Assembly: GCF_900129095.1 (NCBI RefSeq)
Contig: NZ_FQVA01000001.1
Location: 2,059,615 to 2,123,614, forward strand
Length of the DNA: 64,000 nucleotides
Origin: Microbulbifer donghaiensis
Lineage (GTDB): Bacteria; Pseudomonadota; Gammaproteobacteria; Pseudomonadales; Cellvibrionaceae
Reading direction: 5' to 3'
How positions within the stretch are numbered: position 1 is the first letter of the stretch; each line of letters opens with the position of its first letter. Position numbers and translations under genes: made by a program. The notes beneath the pieces are model-generated. The model made no database searches. It was not told where the DNA came from and saw only the letters and a program-made list of their open reading frames with translations. Positions 53,717 to 64,000 of this stretch are shown here, one piece after another.

Positions 53717-54383
53717 GGCTGGGAATTCCGTCGTAGATCAATTGGCCCGCCTGCAGGGTGAGCACGCGGCGCTTCATGCGCGCAATCAGCTCGAGATCGT
53801 GGCTGGCCACCAGCACGGTAACGCCCACGGCATTGAAGTCGGCGAACAGCTGCATGATTTCCGCCGATAGCTGCGGATCCAGGTTACCGGTGGGCTCGTC
53901 CGCCACCAGTATGGCCGGCTTGTTCACCACCGCGCGGGCGATACCGACGCGCTGCTGCTCGCCGCCGGACAGCACAATCGGGTTCTGCTTTTCCTTGTGC
54001 AGCAATCCCACCTTGTCCAGCGCGGCGCGCACCCGGCGGCCGACCTCGCGCTTGTTGCAGCCGGCCACCGACAAGGGCAGGGCGACATTGTCGAAGACGC
54101 TGCGGTCGAACAGCAGCTGGTGGTTCTGGAACACGATGCCGAGATTGCGGCGGTAGTAGGGGATCTGGCCATTGCGCAGCCGGTTCAGGTTCTGTCCGGC
54201 CACCAGAACGCTGCCGCGGGTGGGGCGTTCTATAGCGGTCAGCAGCTTCAGCAGCGTACTCTTGCCCGCGCCGGAGTGACCGGTCAGGAACACCATTTCC
54301 GCGCGCTCTACCTCCAGGCTGACGCGCACCAGGGCGTCCTGGCCGGATTCGTAGCGCTTGTTGACGTTGTCAAAGGTGATCAT
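53697..54383 (-). CDS. ftsE: Cell division ATP-binding protein FtsE
   Basis: 228 residues (E. coli 222) from the ATG at 54381-54383; 22 extra upstream codons overlap ftsY and are unlikely. Walker A GHSGAGKST, signature LSGGEQQRV, Walker B ILVADEPTGNLD, and the switch His in ASHDLELI. ABC ATPase of the FtsEX divisome complex. Order ftsY-ftsE-ftsX-rpoH is the standard gammaproteobacterial one. Confidence 0.97.
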   Translation of the reverse strand: MITFDNVNKRYESGQDALVRVSLEVERAEMVFLTGHSGAGKSTLLKLLTAIERPTRGSVLVAGQNLNRLRNGQIPYYRRNLGIVFQNHQLLFDRSVFDNVALPLSVAGCNKREVGRRVRAALDKVGLLHKEKQNPIVLSGGEQQRVGIARAVVNKPAILVADEPTGNLDPQLSAEIMQLFADFNAVGVTVLVASHDLELIARMKRRVLTLQAGQLIYDGIPSREAAYP

Positions 54384-54445
54384 GGTTTGCGGGCAGTTTT
54401 TCTTGTTCTTGTACGCGGGAGCGGCCGCCGGCCACTCCCGGGGAT

Positions 54446-55615
54446 TCAATTCGGCTCGCGGCCAAACAGCGCGGCGACGAAGTCGCGCGCCTTGAATGGC
54501 TGCAGGTCTTCGGCCTGCTCACCGACGCCGATAAAGCGTACCGGAATACCGAAGTGCCGCGCCAGTGCAAAGATCACACCGCCCTTGGCGGTGCCGTCCA
54601 ACTTGGTCAGCACCAGGCCGGTGACCCCGGCGGCGTCGCGGAACTGGCCCGCCTGGCTGATGGCGTTCTGGCCGGTGCCGGCATCCAGCACCAGCAGCAC
54701 CTCGTGGGGCGCACTGGGATCCAGTTTGCCCATCACCCGGCGCACTTTCGACAATTCCTCCATCAGGTTCGACTTGGTGTGCAGCCGGCCGGCGGTATCG
54801 GCGATCACCACATCGACCCCCTTGGCCTGGGCCGACTGTACCGCATCGAAAATGACCGAGGCACTGTCGGCACCGGTGTGCTGCGCCACCACCGGCACGT
54901 CGTGGCGCTGACCCCAGACCTGCAGCTGTTCGACCGCCGCGGCGCGGAAGGTGTCGCCGGCGGCCAGCATCACCGACTTGCCCTCATCCAGTAAGCGGTG
55001 CGCCAGTTTGCCGATGGTCGTGGTCTTGCCGACGCCATTGACGCCGACGACCAGAATGACGAAGGGCATCTTGCCGGTATCGATGGCCAGCGGTGCCTCG
55101 ACGCTGTCGAGCAACTCCGCCAGTTCCTCCTGCAGTGCCTTGTACAGAGCATCGCCGTCCGCCAGCTCGCGGCGGGACACGCGCTCGGTCAGGCGCTCGA
55201 CGATTTCACTGGTGGCCTCGACCCCCACATCCGCCATCAGCAGCTGGGTTTCCAGCTCCTCCAGCAGGTCTTCATCGATTTCCTTGGCGCCCAGGAACAG
55301 GTTGCCCATGCCCTCGGCAAACTGATTGCTGGTGCGGCTGAGGCCGCGGCGAATGCGGGCGAAGAAGCCCTCTTTCTTGACCGGTTTCTGCTGCTCGAGC
55401 GGCTCCGGTGTGCGGTCGGCCTCCGGCGCCGGCGCCGCAACCGGCTCGACTTCCGCCGGCGGTGCCGCGGCTACCGGTTGCTCTTCAGCCACGGGGGCCT
55501 CTTGCTCAACTACTGGGAGCGCTTCCTCGGGCGTCACCGGACCCTCGGCCGGCTCCTGCTGGAGTTCGGTCTCGTCGGGCTTGGGCTTCTTTTTGCGCAG
55601 GAAGTCGAAGATCAT
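54446..55615 (-). CDS. ftsY: Signal recognition particle receptor FtsY
   Basis: 389 residues. Acidic, Glu/Pro/Val/Ala-rich A region (1-80), then the N domain (GFFARIRRGLSRTSNQFAEGM) and the GTPase: VVGVNGVGKTTTIGKLA, DTAGRLHTKSNLM, TKLDGTAKGG. It docks the SRP-ribosome complex to the translocon. First gene of the ftsY-ftsE-ftsX cluster, divergent from rsmD. Confidence 0.98.
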   Translation of the reverse strand: MIFDFLRKKKPKPDETELQQEPAEGPVTPEEALPVVEQEAPVAEEQPVAAAPPAEVEPVAAPAPEADRTPEPLEQQKPVKKEGFFARIRRGLSRTSNQFAEGMGNLFLGAKEIDEDLLEELETQLLMADVGVEATSEIVERLTERVSRRELADGDALYKALQEELAELLDSVEAPLAIDTGKMPFVILVVGVNGVGKTTTIGKLAHRLLDEGKSVMLAAGDTFRAAAVEQLQVWGQRHDVPVVAQHTGADSASVIFDAVQSAQAKGVDVVIADTAGRLHTKSNLMEELSKVRRVMGKLDPSAPHEVLLVLDAGTGQNAISQAGQFRDAAGVTGLVLTKLDGTAKGGVIFALARHFGIPVRFIGVGEQAEDLQPFKARDFVAALFGREPN

Positions 55616-55713
55616 GCTTTTGTCCGGGTGTACCGCTTGCAGAAAGGCGCTAATCTTAGCACCGCTCTGCCTCTGGGTAGAGAGTCCAGTAGTGTGTTCA
55701 GCAGAGAGTTACC

Positions 55714-56893
<1,180 letters not shown>

Positions 56894-56966
56894 GGCCTGG
56901 TAACAGGCCCCAGCGGCGATATCTGTTAAACTCGGGCGGATTTACCCAAAGTCCACGAGGTGTTTC

Positions 56967-58688
56967 GTGCGCTACCTACTGCTCGCCTTCGCTTTCGCCC
57001 TGAACCCGGCCATCGCCGCAGATGAACTGCAGCCGGAAATCGCAACAGGGCGCAGCGAGATCAAGTCGGCCAGTGCCGAAACCTATATGGCGGTCACCGC
57101 CAACCCCCATGCGAGCCGCGCCGCCGAACGAATCCTCGCCCGCGGCGGCACTGCGGTGGACGCGGCCATTGCCGCGCAGTTGGTGCTGGGACTGGTAGAA
57201 CCCCAGTCGTCCGGTATCGGCGGCGGCGCCTTTATGCTGAGTTACGACGCCGCACAGAAGAAACTCCAGTATTACGATGGCCGCGAGACGGCGCCGACAG
57301 GGGTCGACGAAGATTACTTCATGGCCGACGGCGGACCCCGGCCGTTCCTGCAGGCGGTGATCGGCGGCTATTCCGTGGGCGTGCCCGGAGTCGTGCGCAT
57401 GCTGGAGCTGGCACACCAGCGCGACGGCAAGCTGCCCTGGGCGGACCTCTTTCAGCCGGCTATCGATCTCGCAGAGTCCGGTTTTGCCGTGTCACCGCGG
57501 CTGCACAAACTGTTGCGGGACTTGCCGCAGGTGGCCGCGCGCCCGGCGATCAGCGCTTACTTCTTCGATGACATTGGCCGTCCGCTGCCGGTGGGGCACC
57601 GGCTGAAGAACCCGGAATACGCACAGACGCTACGGGCCATCGCGGAGCGCGGCGCCGATGCCTTTTACCGCGGTGCCATCGCCGAGGCCATAGTAAGGGC
57701 GGTGGCAGAGGATCCGGTCAACCCGGGCCTGCTGACCATGAAAGACATGGCCGGCTACCAGGCCAAAATGCGCGAACCGCTGTGTTCAGCGTTCCTCGAA
57801 TACCGCGTCTGCGGCGCCGACGCCCCCTCATCCGGCGGTACCAGCGTGGGGGCGATCCTCGGCATGCTGGCGCAGTTCCCGGTGCGCGATCTCGAGGTTG
57901 GCAGCGACGCGCTCACCCACCTGTTCGTCGAGGCATCCGAGCTGGCTTTCGCCGATCGCAACACCTATTCCGCCGATGCGGACTTTGTCAGCGTGCCCAG
58001 CCAGACGCTGGTCGCGTCGGGCTATCTGAACGAGCGCGCGGAGCTGATCGATCCCGACGAAGCGACTGAGGCAGTACCCGGCGATCCGGTGGCCTTCGCG
58101 CAGAAGCGACTGATGGCCCAGTCGCCGGAACTGCCCAACACCAGCCACCTGGTGATCGTTGATCGCTATGGCAATGGTGTCAGCATGACCACCAGCATCG
58201 AAACCGGCTTCGGCTCGCGCCTGCTGGTGAAGGGGTTCCTGCTCAACAACCAGCTGACCGATTTCTCCTTTACGCCGACCAACGCCGACGGCGCGCTGGT
58301 GGCCAACCGCATCCAGCCGGGCAAGCGCCCGCGCTCTTCCATGTCACCTACGATCGTCTTCAATCGCGACGGCACCATGCGGCTACTGGTCGGCTCACCG
58401 GGCGGCTCGCGGATCATCAATTACACGGCGCGCACCATTCTCTATCACCTGGGACTAGGCGTGCCGATTGCCGAGGCCATTGCCGCCGGTAATATCGGTG
58501 CGATCGGCAGTCGCGTTGAGCTGGAATCCGGATATTTCAGCGAAGACACTGTAAGAAAACTCGAACAACTCGGACATAAGGTGGTGCAACGCGATCTGAA
58601 CAGCGGCATTCACGCCATCGCACTGATCGATGGCGAGCTGCGCGGCGGCGCCGATCCGCGCCGCGAGGGCAGTGCCGTCGGCCGATAA
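56967..58688 (+). CDS. ggt: Gamma-glutamyltransferase
   Basis: 573 residues, GTG start. Signal peptide ends AIAAD. The autoprocessing/nucleophile Thr392 lies in NTSHLVIVD, following PNT; upstream DAAIAAQLVLGLVEPQSSGIGGGAF and downstream GSPGGSRIIN are the family motifs. A Ntn hydrolase of the periplasm that splits gamma-glutamyl bonds of glutathione. gshA is in the same window but 15 kb away. Confidence 0.96.
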   Translation: MRYLLLAFAFALNPAIAADELQPEIATGRSEIKSASAETYMAVTANPHASRAAERILARGGTAVDAAIAAQLVLGLVEPQSSGIGGGAFMLSYDAAQKKLQYYDGRETAPTGVDEDYFMADGGPRPFLQAVIGGYSVGVPGVVRMLELAHQRDGKLPWADLFQPAIDLAESGFAVSPRLHKLLRDLPQVAARPAISAYFFDDIGRPLPVGHRLKNPEYAQTLRAIAERGADAFYRGAIAEAIVRAVAEDPVNPGLLTMKDMAGYQAKMREPLCSAFLEYRVCGADAPSSGGTSVGAILGMLAQFPVRDLEVGSDALTHLFVEASELAFADRNTYSADADFVSVPSQTLVASGYLNERAELIDPDEATEAVPGDPVAFAQKRLMAQSPELPNTSHLVIVDRYGNGVSMTTSIETGFGSRLLVKGFLLNNQLTDFSFTPTNADGALVANRIQPGKRPRSSMSPTIVFNRDGTMRLLVGSPGGSRIINYTARTILYHLGLGVPIAEAIAAGNIGAIGSRVELESGYFSEDTVRKLEQLGHKVVQRDLNSGIHAIALIDGELRGGADPRREGSAVGR

Positions 58689-58715
58689 TCCAGCTCTTAT
58701 TCGAGGAAACAATCC

Positions 58716-59117
58716 ATGCGCGCCTATTCCCTGCTGCTACTGCGAATCAGCCTCGGCCTGTTGCTGGTCATCTGGGGCATAGACAAGCTGGTGAATGTCT
58801 CCCATGCGGTGGCGGTATCCGAGCGCTTCTATCTCGGACTGATCACCGCGCCGACGCTGTGGAAGATTTTCGGCGCGCTGCAGACCGCCCTGGGTCTGGC
58901 GGTGATTCTCGGCCTGTGGCGCCGCTTCAGCTATCCGCTGCAAACTCTGGTCAACGGGGCGACTTTGCTCGGCGTCTGGCAGTCCGTGGTCGACCCCTGG
59001 GGCTGGGTGCTCGAAGGCAGCAACGTGCTTTTCTACCCTTCGCTGATCATCTTCGCCGGGTGTCTGGTATTGTGGGCCTTTCTCGGCGACGACCGCCTGG
59101 CACTCGACCGACGATAA
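58716..59117 (+). CDS. DoxX-like membrane protein
   Basis: 133 residues, four transmembrane helices. LLLLRISLGLLLVIWGIDKLV at the start, then LGLAVILGLWRRFSYPLQTL. The DoxX/DoxD family includes quinone-linked sulfur oxidases and many of unknown role. The gene follows ggt by 27 bp with ATTCGAGGAAAC upstream. Confidence 0.82.
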   Translation: MRAYSLLLLRISLGLLLVIWGIDKLVNVSHAVAVSERFYLGLITAPTLWKIFGALQTALGLAVILGLWRRFSYPLQTLVNGATLLGVWQSVVDPWGWVLEGSNVLFYPSLIIFAGCLVLWAFLGDDRLALDRR

Positions 59118-59147
59118 GCGACAGCACCATCAGGTAATTTTTTCCCC

Positions 59148-59474
59148 ATGACGAGCCCCTGGTTTCTCCTGTTTATCGCCGGCCTGCTGGAAATCGCCTG
59201 GGCGGTGGGCCTGAAGTACACCCAGGGATTTACCCGTCCACTGGCCAGCGCTCTCACCGTGCTGGCGATGATCGCCAGCTTTTACTTCCTCGCCCAGGCA
59301 CTGAAGGTGATCCCGGTTGGTACCGGCTACGCGGTCTGGACCGGTATCGGTGCCGTCGGCACGGCGATTCTGGGAATCGTGCTGTTTGCCGAATCCACCG
59401 CGCTGCCGCGGCTTTTCTGTATCGGCCTGATCATCGCCGGCATTATCGGCCTGAAGTTGACCTCGCCCGGCTGA
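59148..59474 (+). CDS. SMR family exporter (SugE/Gdx type)
   Basis: 108 residues with four helices. The Glu in [13 protein letters not shown] (position ~15) is the universal SMR proton/substrate Glu. [17 protein letters not shown] is the Trp-containing signature of the SugE/Gdx branch, which exports guanidinium, rather than EmrE. No guanidine riboswitch is seen upstream. 30 bp after the DoxX gene. Confidence 0.88.
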   Translation: MTSPWFLLFIAGLLEIAWAVGLKYTQGFTRPLASALTVLAMIASFYFLAQALKVIPVGTGYAVWTGIGAVGTAILGIVLFAESTALPRLFCIGLIIAGIIGLKLTSPG

Positions 59475-59484
59475 AATCCACCGT

Positions 59485-61272
59485 TTATTCACCAACGTCT
59501 ACTTGGGTATCCGCATCGTAAACCGGCTTGCCCTTGTAGTAGGTGCGCAACACTCTGGCCTTGTGGATTTCCTCCACCGGAATCTGGAACAGGTTTTTAT
59601 CGAACACGATGAAGTCTGCCCACTTCCCAACTTCCAGACTGCCGGTCTCATTCTCCAGGCGATTGGCGAAGGCCCCGTTGATGGTAAATGACTCCACCAT
59701 CTGCTCGAGGGTGACGCGCTGTTCTGCCCCCAGCACGCGCGCCGGGTCATCCACTGGCGCATCCGGCGCGCGCCGGGTGATGCCGATCTGGATACCCACC
59801 AGCGGGTTGTTGGGTATTTCCACCGGGTAATCACTGCTCGAGGCCACGGTGATGCCGCGCTCGAAAAAGCTTTTCATCGGATACTCGCTGTCCGCCCGCG
59901 CCTGGCCCAGGAAGGGCAGCTCCAGTTCCTGGTAATAGCGCTCTTTGACGAACCAGAAAGGCTGCACTATGGCAATGGTTTTCGTCTCGACAAACAGGTC
60001 CAGGTCCTCGTTATCTACCAGTTGCAGGTGCACGATACTGTTGCGCTGATCCGCCGGACCATTGATATCGCGCGAGTGAATGAAGGCATCCAGGGCCATT
60101 CTTGTTGCCGCATCGCCAATCGCGTGTACCTGCACCTGCATCCTGCGCGCATTTGCCAGCTTGGCGAGCTGGTTGATGGCCTCCTGGCTGAAAAGCGGAT
60201 TGCCGCGGTAGTCCGGGCGGTGCGCATAGGGCTCCTTGAGGAATGCCGTCTGCCCCTCGACGACGCCGTCGGCAAATAACTTGACCGAGTAGATCTGGAA
60301 GTCGTCGTCCTGGTATTTCTGTGAAAGGGCCTTTAGCTCATCGATCTGCTTTGACGTGGTGTCGGCATCGATTTCAAAGGAGGCGCGCACGCGCACATGG
60401 AGATCGTCCAGGGCCGCCATTTTCTGGTAGGCAGCGAGCTTCGCCGCCTGCTTCTCCGGCTTGATACGCGCATCGTGGATAGTGGTGATGCCCCAGCGCA
60501 CTACCTGCTCCTGCACTTCACGGATCTCCGCGCGGTAGTCGTCCTCGCTCTTCTGCGGAATGATGTTTTCCACCAGGGCCATGGCGCTGCCCTCGCGCAA
60601 CACGCCGATGGCGATCCCGGTTTCATCCTTTTCGATCACGCCGCCCTCGGGGTTGGGCGTTTCGCTGTCGATGCCCGCTGCGGCCAGGCCCTCGGAGTTG
60701 GTCCAGATAGTGTGGTGATCACTGGAGAACAGGACTATGGGTATCAGGTCGTTGACCTGATCCAGCAGCGCCTTGTGCGGCGACTGCCCGGCAAATACCG
60801 CGTTGTCCCAGCCTTTGCCGACAATCACCTGGTGATCCGGGTGAGCGCGGATGAATTCCGCCACGGCGTCCTGGTAGTCGCGGACACTCTTGCCGCCGTA
60901 CAAATTGACCATGTTGCCGAGGCCGCGCACATGCATATGCGCATCGACAAAGCCCGGCAATACCAACCGGCCGGCCAGGTCTTCCACCCGCGTATCGGGG
61001 CCAATTAGGGCGTCGACACCACTGTCGCCACCCACATAGACAATGCGGCCTTCGCGCACTGCCATCGCCTGGGCAATGCGCTTGTCCCGGTCAACCGTAT
61101 AGATGTAACCATTTCTCAGCACCAGCTGTGCCGGCGATTGCACTGCCTCGTCGGCCGGCGGCGGCGCTACCTCTTTCTTGGGCGCCGGTGGCGGCTCATC
61201 GCGGGCGCAGCCCGCCAGTAGTATCAGCAGAGCACTCAGGGCCCAGATCCATCTCATCGGGCGCGTTCCCAT
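59485..61272 (-). CDS. YtcJ-like amidohydrolase lipoprotein
   Basis: 595 residues from the ATG at 61270-61272, with GGGATTGGGAA upstream. Lipobox LLAGC, then a Pro-rich linker. Amidohydrolase core: DAHMHVRG (metal), GKGWDN, FSSDHHTIWTNSEGLAAAG, VHAIGDAATRMALDA, SSDYPVEIPNNPLVGIQ and the C-terminal FIVFDKNLF. Metal-dependent hydrolase of cyclic amides or carbamates outside the cytoplasm. The true substrate is unknown. Confidence 0.9.
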   Translation of the reverse strand: MGTRPMRWIWALSALLILLAGCARDEPPPAPKKEVAPPPADEAVQSPAQLVLRNGYIYTVDRDKRIAQAMAVREGRIVYVGGDSGVDALIGPDTRVEDLAGRLVLPGFVDAHMHVRGLGNMVNLYGGKSVRDYQDAVAEFIRAHPDHQVIVGKGWDNAVFAGQSPHKALLDQVNDLIPIVLFSSDHHTIWTNSEGLAAAGIDSETPNPEGGVIEKDETGIAIGVLREGSAMALVENIIPQKSEDDYRAEIREVQEQVVRWGITTIHDARIKPEKQAAKLAAYQKMAALDDLHVRVRASFEIDADTTSKQIDELKALSQKYQDDDFQIYSVKLFADGVVEGQTAFLKEPYAHRPDYRGNPLFSQEAINQLAKLANARRMQVQVHAIGDAATRMALDAFIHSRDINGPADQRNSIVHLQLVDNEDLDLFVETKTIAIVQPFWFVKERYYQELELPFLGQARADSEYPMKSFFERGITVASSSDYPVEIPNNPLVGIQIGITRRAPDAPVDDPARVLGAEQRVTLEQMVESFTINGAFANRLENETGSLEVGKWADFIVFDKNLFQIPVEEIHKARVLRTYYKGKPVYDADTQVDVGE

Positions 61273-61386
61273 TTCCCAATCCCTCACAAGAGTGCCATCG
61301 CGCGCAATCCTGCGCCTACCGACAGGCGCGGCAACTGGCAAAGTATAGAAAAGGGCGGGGCTAGCGCCGGGGCGTGGCGCCAATGA

Positions 61387-61947
61387 TCATTTTGGCAGCC
61401 ATTTGTAGTCGGTGGGATTGTCGGGGCAGGGTCCAAAACCGCATTCCACTGTCGTCGACACCAGGTTGATCATCAGGATGGACAGGAATGCCACTGCGGC
61501 GATGCGGGCAAGGGTGCTCAACTTGCGTGGCCTGGCTTCGCTGTCTACCGTGTCACTTAATAACACCAGGCCGCAATATACCAGCAGCAGCAGAAATGCC
61601 AGCAGGGCCCAGGTGTACAGATGCAGGCCGAGGAAGGGGGAACCGAAGCCGGTGTCCCCCGGCGCGATATGCAGCAGCACCTGGCGCCCAGCCGATACAG
61701 TGCCCGCCAGCGCCGACAGCACTGCAATGCCGTAGTGCAGCGGGCGGATGCCGAAGCGCAGATTCATCAACAGGGCGACGCCCACCATGGCGAAGGCAAC
61801 CCGCTGCAACAGGCACAGCGGGCAGGGTAATTCGTGCAGCCTTAACTGCCAGACAAACGCCAGCCAGAGCACAGCACTCACACCCAGCAGGGCGAGACAG
61901 TCGAGCCAGTAGACGTAGCGGCCGAGAGCGGGAGCTTTCACCAACAT
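61387..61947 (-). CDS. Divergent DsbB-family protein paired with DUF5993
   Basis: 186 residues, about five helices. CPLC is present (Cys42/Cys45), but the usual second loop pair is missing. Instead Cys169 and Cys174 sit in a C-terminal tail (ECGFGPCPDNP) after the last helix. Start 3 bp after the stop of the DUF5993 gene. It may serve a special oxidation substrate. The canonical dsbB lies at 42179. Confidence 0.85.
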   Translation of the reverse strand: MLVKAPALGRYVYWLDCLALLGVSAVLWLAFVWQLRLHELPCPLCLLQRVAFAMVGVALLMNLRFGIRPLHYGIAVLSALAGTVSAGRQVLLHIAPGDTGFGSPFLGLHLYTWALLAFLLLLVYCGLVLLSDTVDSEARPRKLSTLARIAAVAFLSILMINLVSTTVECGFGPCPDNPTDYKWLPK

Positions 61948-61950
61948 CCC

Positions 61951-62103
61951 CTAAAGCGACAGGTTCAACGGGCTCGTCATATGGTAGAAGCACCAGCAGA
62001 TGTAGATCGCCAACGTGACCCACCACCAGCCTGCGCCGGCACGGCGATGTCCGCGCCAGGTGTACAAGGCCGACAGCAGGACGGTGGCAAACGGCAGCAT
62101 CAT
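61951..62103 (-). CDS. DUF5993 family small membrane protein
   Basis: 50 residues, two short helices (MMLPFATVLLSALYTWRGHR, and WWWVTLAIYICWCFYHM), ending in TSPLNLSL. The layout fits DUF5993, recalled as a partner of DsbB-like proteins, and here it precedes one by 3 bp. Function unknown. The ribosome-binding site is distant, so the first ATG is provisional. Confidence 0.7.
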   Translation of the reverse strand: MMLPFATVLLSALYTWRGHRRAGAGWWWVTLAIYICWCFYHMTSPLNLSL

Positions 62104-62178
62104 GATCACGAGCCGGCTCCGGAAAAATATCCCCTGTAAACCTAGTACGAGCGTAGACGGATTCCCAGTGCCAGTTGA

Positions 62179-62994
62179 TCAGCGCTGGCAGCGGCTGCAG
62201 AAGAAGGTGCTGCGCTGCCCCAGCACCAGGTCGCGTACCGGTCGCCCACAGGTGCGGCAGGGCTTGCCGGCGCGACCGTAGACGTTCAGTCGCAGGGCGA
62301 AGTAGCCGGGTTTGCCGTCGCCACCGACAAAGTCCCGCAGGGTGGTGCCACCCTGTTCGATGGAGCGCGCCAGCACGGTCTTGATCGCTTCGGCGAGGCG
62401 CCGGTAGCGCGCTTGGGAAATGGAGCCGGCCTCCCTGTCAGGGCGTATGCCGGCGAGGAACAGCGACTCGCTGGCGTAGATATTGCCGACGCCGACGACG
62501 ATGCGCCCATCCATCACGAAGGTTTTCACCGATTGCTTGCGGCGGCGCGATGCCGCAAACAGGTAGTCGCCATCAAACTCGTCCGACAGCGGCTCCGGGC
62601 CGAGGTGGTTGAGCAGGTCGTGGGCGACGGGATCTTCTGTCGTCCACAGCAGGGCACCGAAGCGGCGCGGATCGTGATAGCGCAGGATCAGGCCGCTATC
62701 CAGCAGCCAGTCGATATGGTCGTGTTTCTGCACCGGCACATCGGCGTCGACCAGGCGCAGGCTGCCGGACATGCCCAGGTGCCAGATGGCGCAGCCGCGG
62801 TCCGTGTGTACCAGCAGATACTTGGCGCGCCGCTCCAGGCGCAGGATCCGGGCACCGGCAATATGCTTTTCAAAGTCGACTTCGACCGGCCAGCGCAGCT
62901 GGCGCTGGCGCACCCGCGCCGAGCGCACGGAATGGCCTTCCAGGTGCGGCGCCAGGCCGCGCCGGGTAGTCTCTACTTCGGGTAATTCAGGCAT
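62179..62994 (-). CDS. mutM: Formamidopyrimidine-DNA glycosylase
   Basis: 271 residues (E. coli 269). Pro2 nucleophile and Glu3 in [14 protein letters not shown], the H2TH region ([13 protein letters not shown]) and the C-terminal zinc finger CRTCGRPV ... FFCSRCQR. It removes 8-oxoguanine and Fapy bases. Follows rpmG on the same strand, separated by the rpmG terminator. Order rpmB-rpmG-mutM is conserved. Confidence 0.98.
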   Translation of the reverse strand: MPELPEVETTRRGLAPHLEGHSVRSARVRQRQLRWPVEVDFEKHIAGARILRLERRAKYLLVHTDRGCAIWHLGMSGSLRLVDADVPVQKHDHIDWLLDSGLILRYHDPRRFGALLWTTEDPVAHDLLNHLGPEPLSDEFDGDYLFAASRRRKQSVKTFVMDGRIVVGVGNIYASESLFLAGIRPDREAGSISQARYRRLAEAIKTVLARSIEQGGTTLRDFVGGDGKPGYFALRLNVYGRAGKPCRTCGRPVRDLVLGQRSTFFCSRCQR

Positions 62995-63051
62995 TCGCTA
63001 CTGCCGGGGACTCTTCTCGCCAATCGGGCATCACACACAAAATCTGCGCAC

Positions 63052-63080
63052 AAAAAAGCCCGGACTGGCCGGGCTTTTTA
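63052..63080 (-). terminator. Rho-independent terminator of rpmB-rpmG
   Basis: AAAAAGCCCGG (63053-63063) pairs with CCGGGCTTTTT (63069-63079), 5-nt loop, T run on the minus strand. It lies 20 bp after the rpmG stop. Confidence 0.88.
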
Positions 63081-63099
63081 CGCTGCGCTGTACAGGCAA

Positions 63100-63255
63100 T
63101 TACTTGATCTTGCCTTCTTTGTACATCACATGCTTGCGGACTACGGGATCGTACTTTTTGATCTCCATTTTTTCCGGCATGTTGCGCTTGTTCTTGGTAG
63201 TGGTGTAGAAGTGACCAGTACCAGCACTGGAATTCAGACGAATTTTATCACGCAT
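63100..63255 (-). CDS. rpmG: 50S ribosomal protein L33
   Basis: 51 residues: [20 protein letters not shown], then [22 protein letters not shown]. The Cys-less form of L33, in line with a zinc-independent paralogue. 36 bp after rpmB and probably cotranscribed. Confidence 0.97.
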   Translation of the reverse strand: MRDKIRLNSSAGTGHFYTTTKNKRNMPEKMEIKKYDPVVRKHVMYKEGKIK

Positions 63256-63291
63256 TGTTCTGTCTCCGATCTCTAAGCGTTATGCCGCCAG

Positions 63292-63540
<249 letters not shown>

Positions 63541-63674
63541 TCAAAACTCTCATGCCCGCCTGACTCTAATCCAGTGCAGAGGAGGTGCGGGGACATCTAA
63601 TTCGGGATTCTAATCCGGTTCCTGGGCGGCGGCGGAAACTGTTCAGAATCTGGCCCGGCCGCAAAGAGCGGCGT

Positions 63675-63703
63675 TTTATACCAGAAGTGCCCATGGGGAG
63701 CAA
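63675..63703 (-). promoter_or_regulatory. Sigma-70 promoter of rpmB-rpmG
   Basis: On the minus strand TTGCTC (63703-63698), exactly 17 bp, TATAAA (63680-63675). Close to consensus, as expected for a ribosomal protein operon. The leader to the rpmB start is about 140 nt. Confidence 0.75.
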
Positions 63704-63796
63704 GTTTTGTACAGCAGAAAAGGCGACGAAACCGCCGGGTCGCCGGAAGGCTAGTCCGGATATTGCGTCAGGGGCCGCGATGATCGCGCCGAGATC

Positions 63797-63873
63797 TGTG
63801 CGCTCAGTGCATTTTGGCGGCGTATATGCATGCTTATTGCACGTATTAGCCGCAAAAATGTGCTGAGCGTGCA
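63797..63873. repeat. Long imperfect palindrome upstream of rpmB
   Basis: Arms 63797-63821 and 63849-63873 match at about 20 of 25 positions (for example CGCTCAG...CTGAGCG). Beyond the rpmB promoter, so it may belong to the neighbouring unit. The 472 bp 63529-64000 hold this and the promoter, but no credible gene. Confidence 0.55.
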
Positions 63874-64000
63874 GAGGTCAAGCGAGCGCGCGGCCAGCGG
63901 TGGTGGGTAACATTTTGTACCGCAAAAGAATTTTTACAAACAAAGGCCTGGGTGGAATATCAAGCGGCCTGATGCAATATCCGGGCTAGAGCAGCCCCCG

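Noticed and set aside
63585..63866. 93-codon plus-strand frame
   Set aside because: Overlaps the rpmB promoter and palindrome; no ribosome-binding site or family.

Overview
The window is 64 kb of a high-GC, densely coding gammaproteobacterial chromosome. Gene order over most of it matches the Pseudomonas pattern: tatABC-hisE-hisI-ubiB-ubiJ-ubiE; hslV/hslU-DUF971; SPOR protein-priA-rpmE-nuclease-maeB; rsd-FKBP-algP; rpoH-ftsX-ftsE-ftsY-rsmD-coaD; mutM-rpmG-rpmB. The TonB receptor, DUF885 lipoprotein and lineage-specific palindromic repeats suggest a marine member of the Cellvibrionales such as Microbulbifer. That genus-level guess is inference. There are no rRNA, tRNA, CRISPR, transposase or phage structural genes.

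Layout: 0-9 kb holds a truncated exported protein, a DUF885 lipoprotein peptidase, an MgtC/MscS pair, tag, an NAD-dependent epimerase with an overlapping 29-residue membrane peptide, dtd, a PF10023-type peptidase lipoprotein, a DUF3149 peptide behind an FNR/Anr box and an MliC-type lysozyme inhibitor. 9-17.8 kb holds a lipase, tatCBA, hisE, hisI, ubiB, ubiJ, ubiE, a CHAD protein, an NfeD protein and an SPFH (stomatin-like) protein. 18-23 kb is an accessory zone around dbpA. On one side is an AT-richer S41 peptidase next to a decayed second copy of the SPFH gene. On the other is a signal-less peptidoglycan-binding/M15 peptidase followed by a lipoprotein, which looks like a toxin-immunity pair. 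23-27.2 kb is a TPP-riboswitch thiamine-salvage operon: TonB receptor, YkoF-like protein, PnuT-like permease and a kinase. 27.3-30.5 kb carries tandem PhoA-type alkaline phosphatases.

30.6-41.5 kb: DUF971, hslU, hslV (with a sigma-32-like promoter), DUF2798, a SPOR protein, priA (argS is missing from its usual place), rpmE, a thermonuclease, malic enzyme, a Pro/Glu-rich protein and gshA. 41.5-51.5 kb: acpH, dsbB, a cidA/lrgB-like pair, rsd, an FKBP, an algP-like protein, TIGR02444, an ABC-F ATPase, an OprF-like barrel with TSP3 repeats, trmB and DUF423. 51.6-64 kb: rpoH, ftsX, ftsE, ftsY, rsmD, coaD, ggt, DoxX, an SMR exporter, a YtcJ-like amidohydrolase, a DUF5993-DsbB pair, mutM, rpmG and rpmB.

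The most unusual items are: a pair of long hairpins (6009-6217) whose stems differ but whose 18-nt loops are exact reverse complements; the candidate M15 effector-immunity pair (21446-22916); and the SPFH duplication remnant beside the S41 gene (16954-19520). Several genes start at TTG or GTG, and I moved starts where a ribosome-binding site or family length demanded it.
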